Source of the DNA: Streptomyces davaonensis JCM 4913
Lineage (GTDB): Bacteria > Actinomycetota > Actinomycetes > Streptomycetales > Streptomycetaceae
Assembly: GCF_000349325.1 (NCBI RefSeq)
Contig: NC_020504.1
Location: 7,294,126 to 7,358,125, forward strand
Length of the DNA stretch: 64,000 nt
Direction of reading: 5' to 3'
This document shows, in pieces, positions 47,044-56,804 of this stretch; position 1 is the stretch's first letter, and each line of letters opens with the position of its first letter. The position numbers and the translations under genes are program-made. A model generated the notes under the pieces. That model saw nothing but the letters and a program-made list of their open reading frames with translations. It did not search any database and was not told the origin of the DNA.

Positions 47044-48255
47044 ATGAAGACGATCGACGAACTTCTCGCCGAAGGCGTCGCAGGCAAGCGGGTCTTCGTC
47101 CGCGCCGACCTGAACGTGCCGCTGGCCGGCACCACGATCACCGACGACGGCCGTATCCGCGCCGTCCTGCCCACCGTCAAGGCCCTCGCCGAGGCGGGCG
47201 CCCGCGTGATCGTGGCCTCCCACCTGGGCCGCCCCAAGGGCGCCCCGGACCCGGCCTTCTCACTCGCCCCCGCGGCCGCGCGCCTCGGTGAACTGCTCGG
47301 CGCGGACGTCGCCTTCGCCACCGACACGGTCGGCGAGTCGGCGCGCTCCACCGTCGCGGGCCTCGCCGACGGCCAGGTCGCCGTCATCGAGAACCTGCGC
47401 TTCAACGCCGGCGAGACCAGCAAGGACGACGCCGAGCGCGCCGGCTTCGCCCGCGAACTCGCCGCCCTCGCCGACGCCTACGTCGGTGACGGCTTCGGCG
47501 CCGTGCACCGCAAGCACGCCTCCGTGTACGACCTCCCGGCCGAGCTGCCGCACTACGCCGGCTACCTCATCGCCACCGAGGTCGGCGTCCTGAAGAAGCT
47601 CACCGAGGACGTCAAGCGGCCCTACGCCGTGGCCCTCGGCGGCTCCAAGGTCTCCGACAAGCTGGCCGTCATCGACCAGCTCCTCGGCAAGGCCGACCGC
47701 ATCCTCATCGGTGGCGGCATGGCCTTCACCTTCCTCAAGGCCAAGGGCTACGAGGTCGGCACCTCGCTGCTCCAGGAGGACCAGATCCCGGCCGTCACCG
47801 AATACCTGGAGCGCGCCGAGAAGCTGGGCGTCGAACTGGTGCTCCCGGTCGACGTCGTGGTCTCCCCGGGCTTCCCGGACCTGAAGGCCAAGGCGCCCAC
47901 CGAGCACACCGCCGTCGACGCGGACCGGATGCCCGAGGGGCAGCTGGGCCTGGACATCGGCCCGAAGACCGGCGAACTGTACGCCGGAAAGCTCACCGAC
48001 GCCGCGACCGTGTTCTGGAACGGTCCCATGGGCGTCTTCGAGCACCCCGACTACGCCGAGGGCACCAAGGCGGTCGCCCAGGCCCTCGTCGACTCGGACG
48101 GGTTCACCGTCGTCGGTGGCGGAGACTCCGCCGCTGCCGTGCGTACGCTCGGTTTCGACGAGAACGCGTTCGGCCACATCTCGACCGGTGGCGGCGCCTC
48201 CCTCGAATACCTCGAGGGCAAGACGCTCCCCGGCCTCGCCGCACTGGAGGACTGA
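47044..48255 (+). CDS. pgk: Phosphoglycerate kinase
   Basis: The 403-residue protein has the N-domain [11 protein letters not shown] and ASHLGRPKG substrate-binding blocks, ENLRFNAGE and [15 protein letters not shown]. The nucleotide-binding C-domain shows [25 protein letters not shown] and GGGDSAAAV and ends in [13 protein letters not shown]. It makes ATP from 1,3-bisphosphoglycerate. It is the first gene of the pgk-tpiA pair, with the tpiA start only four bases after its stop. Confidence 0.98.
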   Translation: MKTIDELLAEGVAGKRVFVRADLNVPLAGTTITDDGRIRAVLPTVKALAEAGARVIVASHLGRPKGAPDPAFSLAPAAARLGELLGADVAFATDTVGESARSTVAGLADGQVAVIENLRFNAGETSKDDAERAGFARELAALADAYVGDGFGAVHRKHASVYDLPAELPHYAGYLIATEVGVLKKLTEDVKRPYAVALGGSKVSDKLAVIDQLLGKADRILIGGGMAFTFLKAKGYEVGTSLLQEDQIPAVTEYLERAEKLGVELVLPVDVVVSPGFPDLKAKAPTEHTAVDADRMPEGQLGLDIGPKTGELYAGKLTDAATVFWNGPMGVFEHPDYAEGTKAVAQALVDSDGFTVVGGGDSAAAVRTLGFDENAFGHISTGGGASLEYLEGKTLPGLAALED

Positions 48256-48259
48256 CCCG

Positions 48260-49036
48260 ATGAGCACGCGCACGCCGCTGATGGCGGGCAACTGGAAGAT
48301 GAACCTCAACCACCTCGAGGCCATCGCCCACGTCCAGAAGCTCGCCTTCGCCCTCGCGGACAAGGACTACGAGGCCGTCGAGGTCGCCGTCCTGCCGCCC
48401 TTCACCGACCTGCGCTCCGTGCAGACCCTGGTCGACGGCGACAAGCTGAAGATCAAGTACGGCGCCCAGGACATCTCGGCGCAGGACTCCGGCGCCTACA
48501 CCGGTGAGATCTCCGGCCCGATGCTGGCCAAGCTGAAGTGCACGTACGTGGCCATCGGCCACTCCGAGCGCCGCCAGTACCACAACGAGACCGACGAGAT
48601 CGTCAACGCCAAGGTCAAGGCCGCCTACAAGCACGGCCTGACCCCGATCCTGTGCGTCGGCGAGGAGCTGGACGTCCGCGAGGCGGGCAACCACGTCTCC
48701 CACACCCTCGCCCAGGTCGAGGGCGGTCTGAAGGACCTCCCGGCCGAGCAGGCCGAGACCATCGTGATCGCCTACGAGCCCGTCTGGGCCATCGGCACCG
48801 GCAAGGTCTGCGGCGCCGGGGACGCCCAGGAGGTCTGCGCGGCCATCCGCGGCAAGCTCGCCGAGCTGTACACGCAGGACGTCGCCGACAAGATCCGCAT
48901 CCAGTACGGCGGCTCGGTGAAGTCCGGCAACTGCGCCGAGATCATGGCGCAGCCCGACATCGACGGCGCCCTGGTCGGCGGTGCTTCGCTGGACGCCGAC
49001 GAGTTCGTCAAGATCGTGCGCTTCCGCGACCAGTGA
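48260..49036 (+). CDS. tpiA: Triosephosphate isomerase
   Basis: The 258-residue TIM barrel has MAGNWKMN (Lys near residue 13), [18 protein letters not shown] with the catalytic His, [12 protein letters not shown] with the catalytic Glu and flexible lid, and [16 protein letters not shown] plus [10 protein letters not shown] for phosphate binding. ATG 48260 was chosen because homology begins there and GGAGG lies nine bases upstream, within the end of pgk. It is translationally linked with pgk. Confidence 0.98.
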   Translation: MSTRTPLMAGNWKMNLNHLEAIAHVQKLAFALADKDYEAVEVAVLPPFTDLRSVQTLVDGDKLKIKYGAQDISAQDSGAYTGEISGPMLAKLKCTYVAIGHSERRQYHNETDEIVNAKVKAAYKHGLTPILCVGEELDVREAGNHVSHTLAQVEGGLKDLPAEQAETIVIAYEPVWAIGTGKVCGAGDAQEVCAAIRGKLAELYTQDVADKIRIQYGGSVKSGNCAEIMAQPDIDGALVGGASLDADEFVKIVRFRDQ

Positions 49037-49070
49037 GTATGCGGTAGCGGCGATCCGTCGTACCCTTGCG

Positions 49071-49096
49071 GGGGCACAGCCCGGTGGCTGTGCCCC
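49071..49096 (+). terminator. tpiA-secG intergenic hairpin
   Basis: Perfect 11-bp arms GGGGCACAGCC and GGCTGTGCCCC enclose a 4-nt CGGT loop, between tpiA and secG. It is a terminator or attenuator that would lower read-through into secG. Confidence 0.8.
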
Positions 49097-49132
49097 TGTC
49101 GTCCATCCAGATCCGAGGAAGTTGGTCCAGCC

Positions 49133-49369
49133 GTGGTTATGGGGTTCTCGATCGCCCTGATCGTGTTCAGCGGGCTGCTGATGCTGCTGGTGCTGATGCA
49201 CAAGGGCAAGGGCGGCGGCCTCTCCGACATGTTCGGTGGCGGGATGCAGTCGTCCGTCGGCGGCTCCTCGGTCGCCGAGCGCAACCTCGACCGGATCACC
49301 GTCGTGGTCGGTCTGCTGTGGTTCGCGTGCATTGTCGTGCTCGGCCTTCTGATGAAGGTGAACAACTGA
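49133..49369 (+). CDS. secG: Protein-export membrane protein SecG
   Basis: The 78-residue protein has two membrane helices (about 3-22 and 56-74) joined by the conserved cytoplasmic loop KGKGGGLSDMFGGG. SecG stimulates SecYE translocation. GTG 49133 is preferred over ATG 49139 because GAGGAAG lies about eleven bases upstream of the GTG. Position after tpiA is the usual one in high-GC Gram-positive bacteria. Confidence 0.95.
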   Translation: MVMGFSIALIVFSGLLMLLVLMHKGKGGGLSDMFGGGMQSSVGGSSVAERNLDRITVVVGLLWFACIVVLGLLMKVNN

Positions 49370-49386
49370 CCGGCACGCACAATCCG

Positions 49387-49498
49387 TACGTAAGGCCCCA
49401 TGTTCGGTACGCGCAGCTGAGCGCGGCCTATCATGGGGCTTGCGTCTTGATATGGGGCCTGTAACTCCAATCACTGGACGCGCGTTGGGCCTTACGTA
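49387..49498 (+). repeat. Long inverted repeat in the leader of the RbpA-family gene
   Basis: Arms TACGTAAGGCCC (49387-49398) and GGGCCTTACGTA (49487-49498) are perfect over 12 bp and enclose 88 nt that include two ATGGGGC copies. A second inverted pair, CGAAGCGA/TCGCTTCG, follows at about 49515-49539. The 198-bp gap 49370-49567 holds no gene. It may be a structured leader or small RNA. Confidence 0.55.
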
Positions 49499-49567
49499 GA
49501 CTGAGGCGCTCGCAACGAAGCGAAACGCCGACTCGCTTCGCGGCACCATCACGCAGGGAGTTACACC

Positions 49568-49903
49568 GTGGCAAGTGGCAACGCGATCCGAGGAAGCCGG
49601 GTCGGGGCGGGGCCGATGGGCGAGGCCGAGCGCGGCGAGTCCGCGCCCCGGTTGCGCATCTCCTTCTGGTGCTCCAACGGGCACGAGACCCAGCCCAGCT
49701 TCGCCAGCGACGCGCAGGTCCCCGACACCTGGGACTGCCCGCGCTGCGGCTTTCCCGCCGGGCAGGACCGGGACAACCCGCCGGACCCGCCGCGCACCGA
49801 GCCCTACAAGACGCACCTGGCGTACGTGCGGGAGCGGCGCAGCGACGCGGACGGCGAGGCGATCCTCGCCGAGGCGCTCGCCAAACTGCGGGGCGAGATC
49901 TAG
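49568..49903 (+). CDS. RNA polymerase-binding protein, RbpA family (divergent paralogue)
   Basis: The 111-residue protein has the RbpA layout: a basic N-terminal tail (NAIRGSRVGAGP), a small core with zinc-type ligands (CSNGHE and CPRCGFP, about 35-63) and the sigma-interacting end (PPRTEPYKTHLAYVRERRSDADGEAILAEALAKLRGEI). RbpA stabilises the open complex with the principal sigma factors. The sequence differs clearly from the classical Streptomyces RbpA (different core and shorter end), so I take it as the second paralogue. GTG 49568 has GGGAG seven bases upstream. Confidence 0.88.
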   Translation: MASGNAIRGSRVGAGPMGEAERGESAPRLRISFWCSNGHETQPSFASDAQVPDTWDCPRCGFPAGQDRDNPPDPPRTEPYKTHLAYVRERRSDADGEAILAEALAKLRGEI

Positions 49904-49982
49904 AACTTGAGGACCGGCCAGGCGCCCATCGGTGCCTGGCCGGAGCTGTATCGCGGGCCGCCGCTCCCCGGGCCCCGGCCGA

Positions 49983-50005
49983 TTGTCAGTGGTGCCCTCT
50001 ACGGT
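49983..50005 (+). promoter_or_regulatory. RecA-NDp-like DNA-damage promoter of the MFS exporter
   Basis: TTGTCAGTG (49983-49991), eight bases and TACGGT (50000-50005) match TTGTCRGTG-N8-TANNNT exactly. It lies 45 bp before the GTG at 50051. Confidence 0.75.
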
Positions 50006-50050
50006 TTGTGCATCGATCTTGTGCATCGGGCGCAATCGTGAGGGGGAGAC

Positions 50051-51319
50051 GTGACGACGGTCGAGACGGGGGACGTGCGCGCACCGGCGTGGCGCGGTGG
50101 GTTCGGACGGCTGTGGAGCGCCGCCGTGCTCTCCAGCTTCGGCGACGCACTGCGTACGGCCGCGCTGCCGCTGCTCGCCGCGACACTGACCGACCGGCCC
50201 CTGCTCATCGCCGCGGTCACCGCCTGCGGCTATCTGCCCTGGATCGTCTTCGGGCTGCTGGGCGGCGCCGTCGCCGACCGGGTGGACCAGCGGCGCGCGA
50301 TGTGGACGGTGGACGCGGTACGCGGACTGCTGGTCGCCGCTTTCGCCGTGGCCGTCGCGCTCGGACACGCCTCGATCGGCCTGCTGATCGCGCTGGCCTT
50401 CGCCCTGACCACGCTTCAGACCCTCTTCGACAACGCCTCGACGGCGCTGCTGCCCGCCCTGGTGGACCCCGCCGAGCTGGGCAGCGCCAACGCCCGGCTG
50501 ATGACCGGACAGCGGGTCGCCGGCGGACTGCTGGGCGCCCCCGCGGTGCCGCTGCTGCTCGCGGCCGGGGCGGCGGTGCCCTTCGCGGCCGACGCGGTCA
50601 CCTTCCTGGTGGCCGCCGCGCTGGTGGCCTCGCTGCGGACCGAGCCGCCGCAGCGCAAGCCCAGACCCGCGGGCAGCACCCTGCGCCGGGAGATCGCCGA
50701 AGGACTGCGCGCCCTGTGGCGGGACCGAGCCCTGCGCGGCCTGTGCGCCGCGACCGCCCTGTGCAACATCGGCATGGGCGCCCTCATCGCCACACTGGTC
50801 CTGCTGGTCACGGGCTGGCTGGACGCCGGCAGCACCGGATACGCGGTCGCGATGACGGCGTACACCGTCGGCAGCCTGACCGGCGGTCTCGCCGGGGGCG
50901 CGCTCGTCGCCCGGATCGGGCGGGTGCGGGCGGTACTGCTCGCCGGGACCGTGCAGATCGGCGCGCTCCTCGCGATGGGCTCGATACGTCATCTGGCCGC
51001 CCTGGGCCTCGCCCTGGCCGTGTTCGGGTTCATGGGGATGGTGTGGAACGTCAACACCACGACCCTGATGCAGCAGCGCACCCCCGCCGACCTGCTGGGC
51101 CGCGTGAGCTCGGCGTTCAGAACCCTCGGTGTCGCCGGGGCCCCGGTGGGCGCGCTGCTCGGCGGCGCCGCCGCCACCGCCTGGGGACTGAACAGTCCCG
51201 CCCTGCTCGCGGCCGCGTTCTTCGTCCTGTCCGTCCTCGCGCTGATACCTGTGCTCAAGGTGGACGTATTTGTTGTTGCCCCGCACGACGACAGCACGAC
51301 CGCTCACGTCACCCGCTGA
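50051..51319 (+). CDS. MFS exporter (EntS/drug-efflux type)
   Basis: The 422-residue protein has twelve predicted membrane segments. The loop after helix 2 reads GGAVADRVDQRRAM, the MFS motif A form of the MFS_3/EntS group, and FDNASTALLPALVDPAELGSANARL and QQRTPADLLGRVSSAFR are further group marks. These proteins export siderophores or drugs; the substrate is unknown. The promoter matches the DNA-damage motif, so it may expel a genotoxic compound. GTG 50051 has AGGGGGAGA directly upstream. Confidence 0.9.
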   Translation: MTTVETGDVRAPAWRGGFGRLWSAAVLSSFGDALRTAALPLLAATLTDRPLLIAAVTACGYLPWIVFGLLGGAVADRVDQRRAMWTVDAVRGLLVAAFAVAVALGHASIGLLIALAFALTTLQTLFDNASTALLPALVDPAELGSANARLMTGQRVAGGLLGAPAVPLLLAAGAAVPFAADAVTFLVAAALVASLRTEPPQRKPRPAGSTLRREIAEGLRALWRDRALRGLCAATALCNIGMGALIATLVLLVTGWLDAGSTGYAVAMTAYTVGSLTGGLAGGALVARIGRVRAVLLAGTVQIGALLAMGSIRHLAALGLALAVFGFMGMVWNVNTTTLMQQRTPADLLGRVSSAFRTLGVAGAPVGALLGGAAATAWGLNSPALLAAAFFVLSVLALIPVLKVDVFVVAPHDDSTTAHVTR

Positions 51320-51372
51320 TCAACTAGGTTGGGACCAGCGGGGACAGGTACGAAAGAAGGCTGAAGTCCGAG

Positions 51373-53025
51373 ATGAACCAAGACGGCCGTACCCGGCTCA
51401 ACCAGACGCCCGAGTGGACCGCACTGACCAAGCATCGCGAGCAGCTCGGCGAGGTGCGGCTGCGCGAGCTGTTCGCCGCCGAGCCCGGCCGCGGCTCCGC
51501 GTACACGCTTCGGGTCGGCGACCTGTACATCGACTACTCCAAGCACCTCGTCACCGACGAGACACTGCGCCTGCTGCGTGAGCTGGCCGCCGCCACCGAT
51601 GTGTTCGGGCTGCGGGACGCCATGTTCCGCGGTGACCGCATCAACCTCACCGAGGACCGGGCGGTCCTGCACACCGCGCTGCGCGCCCCGCGCGAGGCGG
51701 TCGTCGAGGTGGACGGCGAGAACGTCGTCCCCGGGGTGCACGCCGTCCTCGACAAGATGGGCGACTTCGCCGACCGCGTCCGCTCCGGCGCGTGGACCGG
51801 CCACACCGGCAAGCGCATCAAGAACGTCGTCAACGTCGGCATCGGCGGCTCCGACCTCGGCCCCGCCATGGCTTACGAAGTGCTGCGCGCCTTCACCGAC
51901 CGCGAGCTGACGGTCCGCTTCGTGTCCAATGTCGACGGCGCCGATCTGCACGAGGCCACCCGCGACCTGGACGCGGCGGAGACGCTGTTCATCATCGCCT
52001 CCAAGACCTTCACCACCATCGAGACCATCACCAACGCGACCTCGGCGCGCAATTGGCTGCTGAGGGAGCTGAACGCCGGTCAGGAAGCCGTCGCCCGGCA
52101 CTTCGTGGCGCTGTCCACGAACACCGAGAAGGTGACGGAGTTCGGCATCGATCCGGCGAACATGTTCGAGTTCTGGGACTGGGTCGGCGGCCGCTACTCC
52201 TACGACTCGGCGATCGGCCTCTCCCTGATGATCGCCATCGGCCCGGACCGCTTCCGCGAGATGCTCGACGGATTCCGGCTGGTCGACGAGCACTTCAGGA
52301 CCGCCCCCGCCGAGTCCAATGTGCCGCTGCTGCTGGGCCTGCTGGGCATCTGGTACGGCAACTTCCACGACGCCCAGTCGCACGCGGTGCTGCCGTACAG
52401 CCACTACCTCTCCAAGTTCACGGCGTATCTCCAGCAGCTCGACATGGAGTCCAACGGCAAGTACGTCGGCCGGGACGGACTGCCGGTCCAGTGGCAGACC
52501 GGGCCGGTTGTGTGGGGCACGCCGGGCACCAACGGGCAGCACGCGTACTACCAGTTGATCCATCAGGGCACCAAGCTGATCCCGGCGGACTTCATCGGGT
52601 TCGCCAAGCCGGTCGCCGAACAGAGCGAGGAACTCAAGGCGCAGCACGACCTGCTGATGGCGAACTTCTTCGCCCAGACGCAGGCGCTGGCCTTCGGCAA
52701 GACGCCGGACGAGGTCCGTGCGGAGGGGGTGCCGGAGGAGCTGGTCGCCCACAAGACGTTCCAGGGCAACCACCCGACGACCACGATCCTCGCCCGTGAG
52801 CTGACGCCGTCGGTGCTCGGACAGCTCGTCGCGCTCTACGAGCACAAGGTGTTCGTCCAGGGTGCCGTCTGGAACATCGACTCCTTCGACCAGTGGGGCG
52901 TGGAGCTGGGCAAGGTGCTCGCCAAGCGGGTCGAGCCCGCGCTGACCGAGGGCGCCGAGGTGCCGGGTCTGGACGCCTCCACCAAGGCGTTGGTCGCCAA
53001 GTACCGCGAGCTGCGCGGGCGGTGA
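51373..53025 (+). CDS. pgi: Glucose-6-phosphate isomerase
   Basis: The 550-residue protein of classical type has [17 protein letters not shown] (phosphate loop), [40 protein letters not shown] with the catalytic Glu region, the MESNGK block and [10 protein letters not shown] near the end. It interconverts glucose 6-phosphate and fructose 6-phosphate. It follows the exporter gene by 53 bp and may also be read from its own promoter. It completes a glycolytic neighbourhood with gap, pgk and tpiA. Confidence 0.97.
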   Translation: MNQDGRTRLNQTPEWTALTKHREQLGEVRLRELFAAEPGRGSAYTLRVGDLYIDYSKHLVTDETLRLLRELAAATDVFGLRDAMFRGDRINLTEDRAVLHTALRAPREAVVEVDGENVVPGVHAVLDKMGDFADRVRSGAWTGHTGKRIKNVVNVGIGGSDLGPAMAYEVLRAFTDRELTVRFVSNVDGADLHEATRDLDAAETLFIIASKTFTTIETITNATSARNWLLRELNAGQEAVARHFVALSTNTEKVTEFGIDPANMFEFWDWVGGRYSYDSAIGLSLMIAIGPDRFREMLDGFRLVDEHFRTAPAESNVPLLLGLLGIWYGNFHDAQSHAVLPYSHYLSKFTAYLQQLDMESNGKYVGRDGLPVQWQTGPVVWGTPGTNGQHAYYQLIHQGTKLIPADFIGFAKPVAEQSEELKAQHDLLMANFFAQTQALAFGKTPDEVRAEGVPEELVAHKTFQGNHPTTTILARELTPSVLGQLVALYEHKVFVQGAVWNIDSFDQWGVELGKVLAKRVEPALTEGAEVPGLDASTKALVAKYRELRGR

Positions 53026-53057
53026 CCCGGAAGCGGGCTGCGAGGAGTAGCCATGCC

Positions 53058-55340
53058 TCAGGCGACGGCGCTCAGCGTGTCCGTCAGTCTTCGCCTCGCA
53101 GCCCTCGTCGCGGGCACCGCCGCCACCGCTGCTGCGCCTGCCACCGCCGCCGCGCCGAACACCAGCAGGAGCGCGGCGGACGGGGCGTTCGCTATTCCTG
53201 CCCCCACGCCGCTCGATCTGCCCTGCGCGTCGATCAGCCACCGGCCCAGCGGTGCCCCCAGCGCCGTGCCCGCCACCACCGCCACCAGTGCCGTGAAGGC
53301 CGTCGCTGTGATCGTGATGCCGATGATCTGGCGGGGGGAGAGGCCGATGGCCTTCAGGGCCAGTAGGTCGCGTTCGCCCTCGCGGACCATGCCGCCGATC
53401 GCCGTGAGGAGTTCGATCAGGCCGATCAGGGCCAGGATCGTGATCAGGCCGACCACCACCCCGCGCAGGGGTGAGAGACCGTCGGCCGGGTTGGGGACGG
53501 TGTGGACGTCGAGGTGGCCGTGGCCGGCCGAGGTCAGGCGGGCCGCGACCGTGGAGGCGTCGGCGCCGGGGTGGAGCTGGAGTTCGTAGCGGCTCGGGGT
53601 GAGGCCGGGGTCGTTCTCGCGGAGGGTGTCGAGCGAGGTGGAGATCGTGCGCCCGGCGTTCTCCGGCTCGATGCTGCGGCCGACGATGTGCAGGATCTGC
53701 GGCTCGTCGCCGACCGTCATGCGGACCCAGTCGCCGACCTCGGCGTCCAGCAGGTTCAACAGGCCCTGTCCGGCGACCGCCTCGTCCGGGCCGTCCGCCG
53801 CGCGGCCCTCGGCGAGGGCGTGCGGGTAGGGGGCCTCGCGGGTGCCGAGGCCGCGCAGCGCGATCGTGGAGGTCTGGCCCGGAACCAGTGCCGCGACCTC
53901 GACGCCCGGGTAGACCGCGGCGACCTGCGGATCGTCGTCCAGCAACGCGCGGGCGTCGCGGGCGCCCATGCCGGAGTCGGTGTGGACCGTGAGCGCTGTG
54001 GGCAGGCCGATCTGCTCGGGGCGGCTCTGGAAGCGGTCGATGGTGCTCCAGGCGCTGAGCGCGACGACGATCAGCAGCAGGGGCAGGGCGAGCCGGGCGA
54101 CGGTGGCGAGGGTGCGCGGGCGGCGGGCGAACGCGGTGTGCCAGCCCAGCACCAGCGCGGGGGACAGCCGTACCCCCAGCAGTCGCCGGACCGGACCCGA
54201 CAGGCCGGCGCCCGCCGAGGAGGCCGGCCGGGGCACCGGCACCGGAGGCACCCGGCCCGCCCGCCAGGCCGCGAGGCCGGTCGTCGCGGCGATGAACAGG
54301 ACCGCGCAGACCGGGACGGCGAACAGCACCACCGCGTGCCCGGGCAGCCCCTGCCACACGCCGACCGCGTCGCCGAGCCGCCCCGGGAGCCGGTTGCCCA
54401 GGGCCTCGGTGAGGGCTGCCGCGGACACGGCGCCCAGCAGAGCGTAGGCGAGATGCTGGAGCAGATAGACGCGGACCACCTGGCTCGGGGTGAAGCCGAT
54501 GGCCTTGAGGATGGAGATGTCGCGGAGGTGGCCGCGGATGCGGGTGGCGATCGCCCCGTGCACCGCGAGTCCGGCGGCGATCAGCGCGCCCAGGCCGAAC
54601 AGGCCCAGCACCTGGCCGAGCAGCCGGTTGTCGCCCTGTTCCTCGGCGCGTGCCTGCTTCCAGGTGGTGACCTCGCCGACCGCGCCGGCGCCCAGCTCGG
54701 TGACGGCGCGCTGGACGGCGTAGTCGGTGTCCTCGGGGTCCGTCAGGCGCAGGCCGGTGACCTGGCCGTTCGGGTCGCGTACAGCGGAGGGCAGGGCCCA
54801 GACCAGTCCGGGCCGCTCACCGGGTCGGTAGCGGGGCTCGGCGCTGTCGGCGACGCCGAGGACGGTCAGGGTCCGGGCCGTGCCGGGGAGGGTGAGGGTG
54901 TCCCCGGGGGCGGCGAGCAGGGTGCGGGCGAGGCGGGATTCGAGGACGACTCCGTCGGGGGTCGCCGGGTCCAGCCAGTGGCCTGAGGCGATCAGCGGGC
55001 GGCCGACGGACGGCCGGTCGGGGGTGCCGCGCAGTTCGACCGCGGCGCGGGCGCCCCGGGAGGCGAGGGTGGTGGACGCGGTGGGGTAGGGGCCGGCGAC
55101 CGCGGTGACGCCGTCCAGCGCGTTCAGCCGGCCCGCGTCGGCGGTGTCGGCCGTGTGCAGCCAGACGTGGGCACCACGGGACTGGGTGAACACGCGCTGC
55201 CAGGGATTGGTGGCGTAGCCGAACAGGGCAGTGGCCAGCAGCAGGGAGACGACGACGCCCGCGGTGGCGAGGACCAGGAACAGTGCCTCGCCGCGGTGCG
55301 TACGCAGATCGGAGTGCGCCCAGCGCAAGGTGGCTCGCAT
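53058..55340 (-). CDS. ABC exporter permease with two FtsX domains
   Basis: The 760-residue protein has an N-terminal membrane helix, a large extracytoplasmic MacB-like domain, three helices of a first FtsX module (about 245-355), a second anchor near 400-435, a second extracytoplasmic domain and a last FtsX triplet (about 630-750). ILKAIGFTPSQVVRVYLLQHLAYALLG and LLALKAIGLSPRQIIGITITATAFTALVAV are the matching FtsX cores. It works with the ATPase encoded upstream (77-bp gap). Substrates of such PadR-linked exporters are often antibiotics or lipids; none can be named here. Confidence 0.93.
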   Translation of the reverse strand: MRATLRWAHSDLRTHRGEALFLVLATAGVVVSLLLATALFGYATNPWQRVFTQSRGAHVWLHTADTADAGRLNALDGVTAVAGPYPTASTTLASRGARAAVELRGTPDRPSVGRPLIASGHWLDPATPDGVVLESRLARTLLAAPGDTLTLPGTARTLTVLGVADSAEPRYRPGERPGLVWALPSAVRDPNGQVTGLRLTDPEDTDYAVQRAVTELGAGAVGEVTTWKQARAEEQGDNRLLGQVLGLFGLGALIAAGLAVHGAIATRIRGHLRDISILKAIGFTPSQVVRVYLLQHLAYALLGAVSAAALTEALGNRLPGRLGDAVGVWQGLPGHAVVLFAVPVCAVLFIAATTGLAAWRAGRVPPVPVPRPASSAGAGLSGPVRRLLGVRLSPALVLGWHTAFARRPRTLATVARLALPLLLIVVALSAWSTIDRFQSRPEQIGLPTALTVHTDSGMGARDARALLDDDPQVAAVYPGVEVAALVPGQTSTIALRGLGTREAPYPHALAEGRAADGPDEAVAGQGLLNLLDAEVGDWVRMTVGDEPQILHIVGRSIEPENAGRTISTSLDTLRENDPGLTPSRYELQLHPGADASTVAARLTSAGHGHLDVHTVPNPADGLSPLRGVVVGLITILALIGLIELLTAIGGMVREGERDLLALKAIGLSPRQIIGITITATAFTALVAVVAGTALGAPLGRWLIDAQGRSSGVGAGIANAPSAALLLVFGAAAVAGAAAVAAVPATRAARRRLTDTLSAVA

Positions 55341-55417
55341 CGGCTCAGGCTCCCCGGGGATCGTCGCACGGGCGCAAGGCCTTGGACCGTGGCAGGGAGA
55401 CGACGTACGCGCCCATG

Positions 55418-56170
55418 TCAGTCCCTGAGCTCCAGTACGCCCGATATGCCCGAGCGGCGCGGCGGGGTGGTGTCGGCGAGGGCCGCGTCGTCGGCTATGC
55501 GGCCGTCGAAGAAGCTGATCACGCGGTCCGCCGCGCTCGCCAGCCGGGCGTCATGGGTGACCAGCAGGATCGTCTGGCCGCGCTGGTGGAAGCGGGACAG
55601 CAGGCGCATCACCTCGCGGGTGCCCTTGCTGTCGAGGCTGCCCGCGGGCTCGTCGGCCAGCAGCAGCGCGGGATGGTTGACCAGGGCGCGGGCCAGTGCC
55701 ACCCGCTGCTGCTCACCGCCGGACAGCTCGCCCGGCATGCTGCGCGCCTTGCCGTCGAGGCCGAGCTCGGCCAGCAGCTCCTCCCGCTCCGCGCGGGCCT
55801 TCCTGGGCGGGACTCCGGCGAGCAGGGCGGGCAGCTCGACGTTGTCGGCGACCGACAGGTTCGAGACCAGGTTGAAGAACTGGAAGACGATGCCGATGCG
55901 CTTTCTGCGCTCCACCGCCCAGCGCGCCTCGCTCCAGGTGTCCGTGGGCACACCGTCCAGGCGGATGGTGCCGCTGTCCGGCCGCTGGAGTCCGCCCAGC
56001 AGATGCAGCAGCGTCGACTTCCCGGCGCCCGAAGGGCCGGTGATCGCCACGAACTCGCCGCCCGCCACCCGCAGGTCGACCCCGCGCACGGCGTGGGCCG
56101 GGGCGCCCTCGCCGTGGTGAGTCTTGACCAGGCGCTCGGCGTGCAGCACGGGAGCGGGACCCTCGCTCAT
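55418..56170 (-). CDS. ABC exporter ATPase (MacB/LolD type)
   Basis: The 250-residue protein has Walker A GPSGAGKST (about 45-53), the Q-loop FQFFNLVSNLSVADNVELPALLAG, signature LSGGEQQRVALARALVNHPALLLADEPAGSLDS and the switch THD. It powers the FtsX permease. Its ATG overlaps the stop of the PadR gene (ATGA). A short C-terminal extension reads PPRRSGISGVLELRD. Confidence 0.96.
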   Translation of the reverse strand: MSEGPAPVLHAERLVKTHHGEGAPAHAVRGVDLRVAGGEFVAITGPSGAGKSTLLHLLGGLQRPDSGTIRLDGVPTDTWSEARWAVERRKRIGIVFQFFNLVSNLSVADNVELPALLAGVPPRKARAEREELLAELGLDGKARSMPGELSGGEQQRVALARALVNHPALLLADEPAGSLDSKGTREVMRLLSRFHQRGQTILLVTHDARLASAADRVISFFDGRIADDAALADTTPPRRSGISGVLELRD

Positions 56171-56682
56171 TCCAGCTCCTCCAGCTCTTCCTGGCAGCGC
56201 TCCAGCCAGTCGAGGTCGGCCTGGAGATGCAGCATCGCGCCCTCTATCAGCAGATGGGCGATGCGGTTGTCGCGGTCTTCGGCGGCGGCCAGCTTGGAGA
56301 GGGTACGCATGGTGGTGAGGTACTGGCGCCGCTGTTTGTTGATGAGGGCGATCTGGTCGGCGAGGCCGGACTGGGGAGCGAGAGCCAGCTTCATGAAGAA
56401 CTCGTCCCGCACCCGCGGCTCGTCCTCGGTCTCCTCGAACCAGGCGCTCAGCGCCTCGCGCCCGGCGTCGGTGAGGTGGTAGACCTTCTTGTTGGGCCGG
56501 CTGGACTGCTGTACGTCCTCGCCCTCGATCAGTCCCGACTTCTCGAGGCGGCCGAGGGTGACATAGATCTGGCCGACGTTCGGCTGAGGGTACGCCGAGC
56601 CCAGCATCCGCTCAAGGTCCTGCTTGAGCTCGTAGCCGTGCGCGGGGCCGCGCGCGAGGAGTGCCAGGAGGGGCAGGCGCAC
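56167..56682 (-). CDS. PadR-family transcriptional repressor
   Basis: The 171-residue PadR type has a winged helix (LLALLARGPAHGYELKQDLERMLGSAYPQPNVGQIYVTLGRLEKSGLIEGE, about 5-55) with the conserved Tyr/Leu-Gly-Arg block, then a helical dimerisation domain. PadR regulators often control an adjacent multidrug exporter, as here, where the three genes overlap or nearly so. GTG 56682 has AGGAGG nine bases upstream. The candidate operator is the ATACC/GGTAT region near 56736-56750. Confidence 0.93.
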   Translation of the reverse strand: MRLPLLALLARGPAHGYELKQDLERMLGSAYPQPNVGQIYVTLGRLEKSGLIEGEDVQQSSRPNKKVYHLTDAGREALSAWFEETEDEPRVRDEFFMKLALAPQSGLADQIALINKQRRQYLTTMRTLSKLAAAEDRDNRIAHLLIEGAMLHLQADLDWLERCQEELEELE

Positions 56683-56735
56683 TCGTGCAGTCCTCCTAGG
56701 TCCTCGGTAATGTGCGACGGACCCTAGTATCGCGC

Positions 56736-56755
56736 ATACCTAACGGGTATACATG
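56736..56755. promoter_or_regulatory. Shared 20-bp motif, copy A (padR / binding-protein gap)
   Basis: ATACCTAAC-N4-ATACATG recurs exactly at 58142-58161 apart from the four central bases. Copy A also contains the inverted halves ATACC/GGTAT. It lies between divergent padR and the binding-protein gene and is a candidate operator for both. Confidence 0.6.
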
Positions 56756-56804
56756 GCCTCTGACCCGGGCGACGATGCCCGTGCCGGTGTACAGGGAGGA
56801 ACCT

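Noticed and set aside
49380..49560. 6S or 6C small RNA
   Set aside because: The inverted arms are suggestive, but the C-rich twin hairpins of 6C RNA and the long rod of 6S RNA are not recognisable; kept only as a structured leader.
48104..54357. Two overlapping minus-strand open frames of more than 1000 codons across tpiA-secG-rbpA-MFS and pgi
   Set aside because: They run through several intact genes and a terminator hairpin and show only Gln/Arg/Gly-rich composition.
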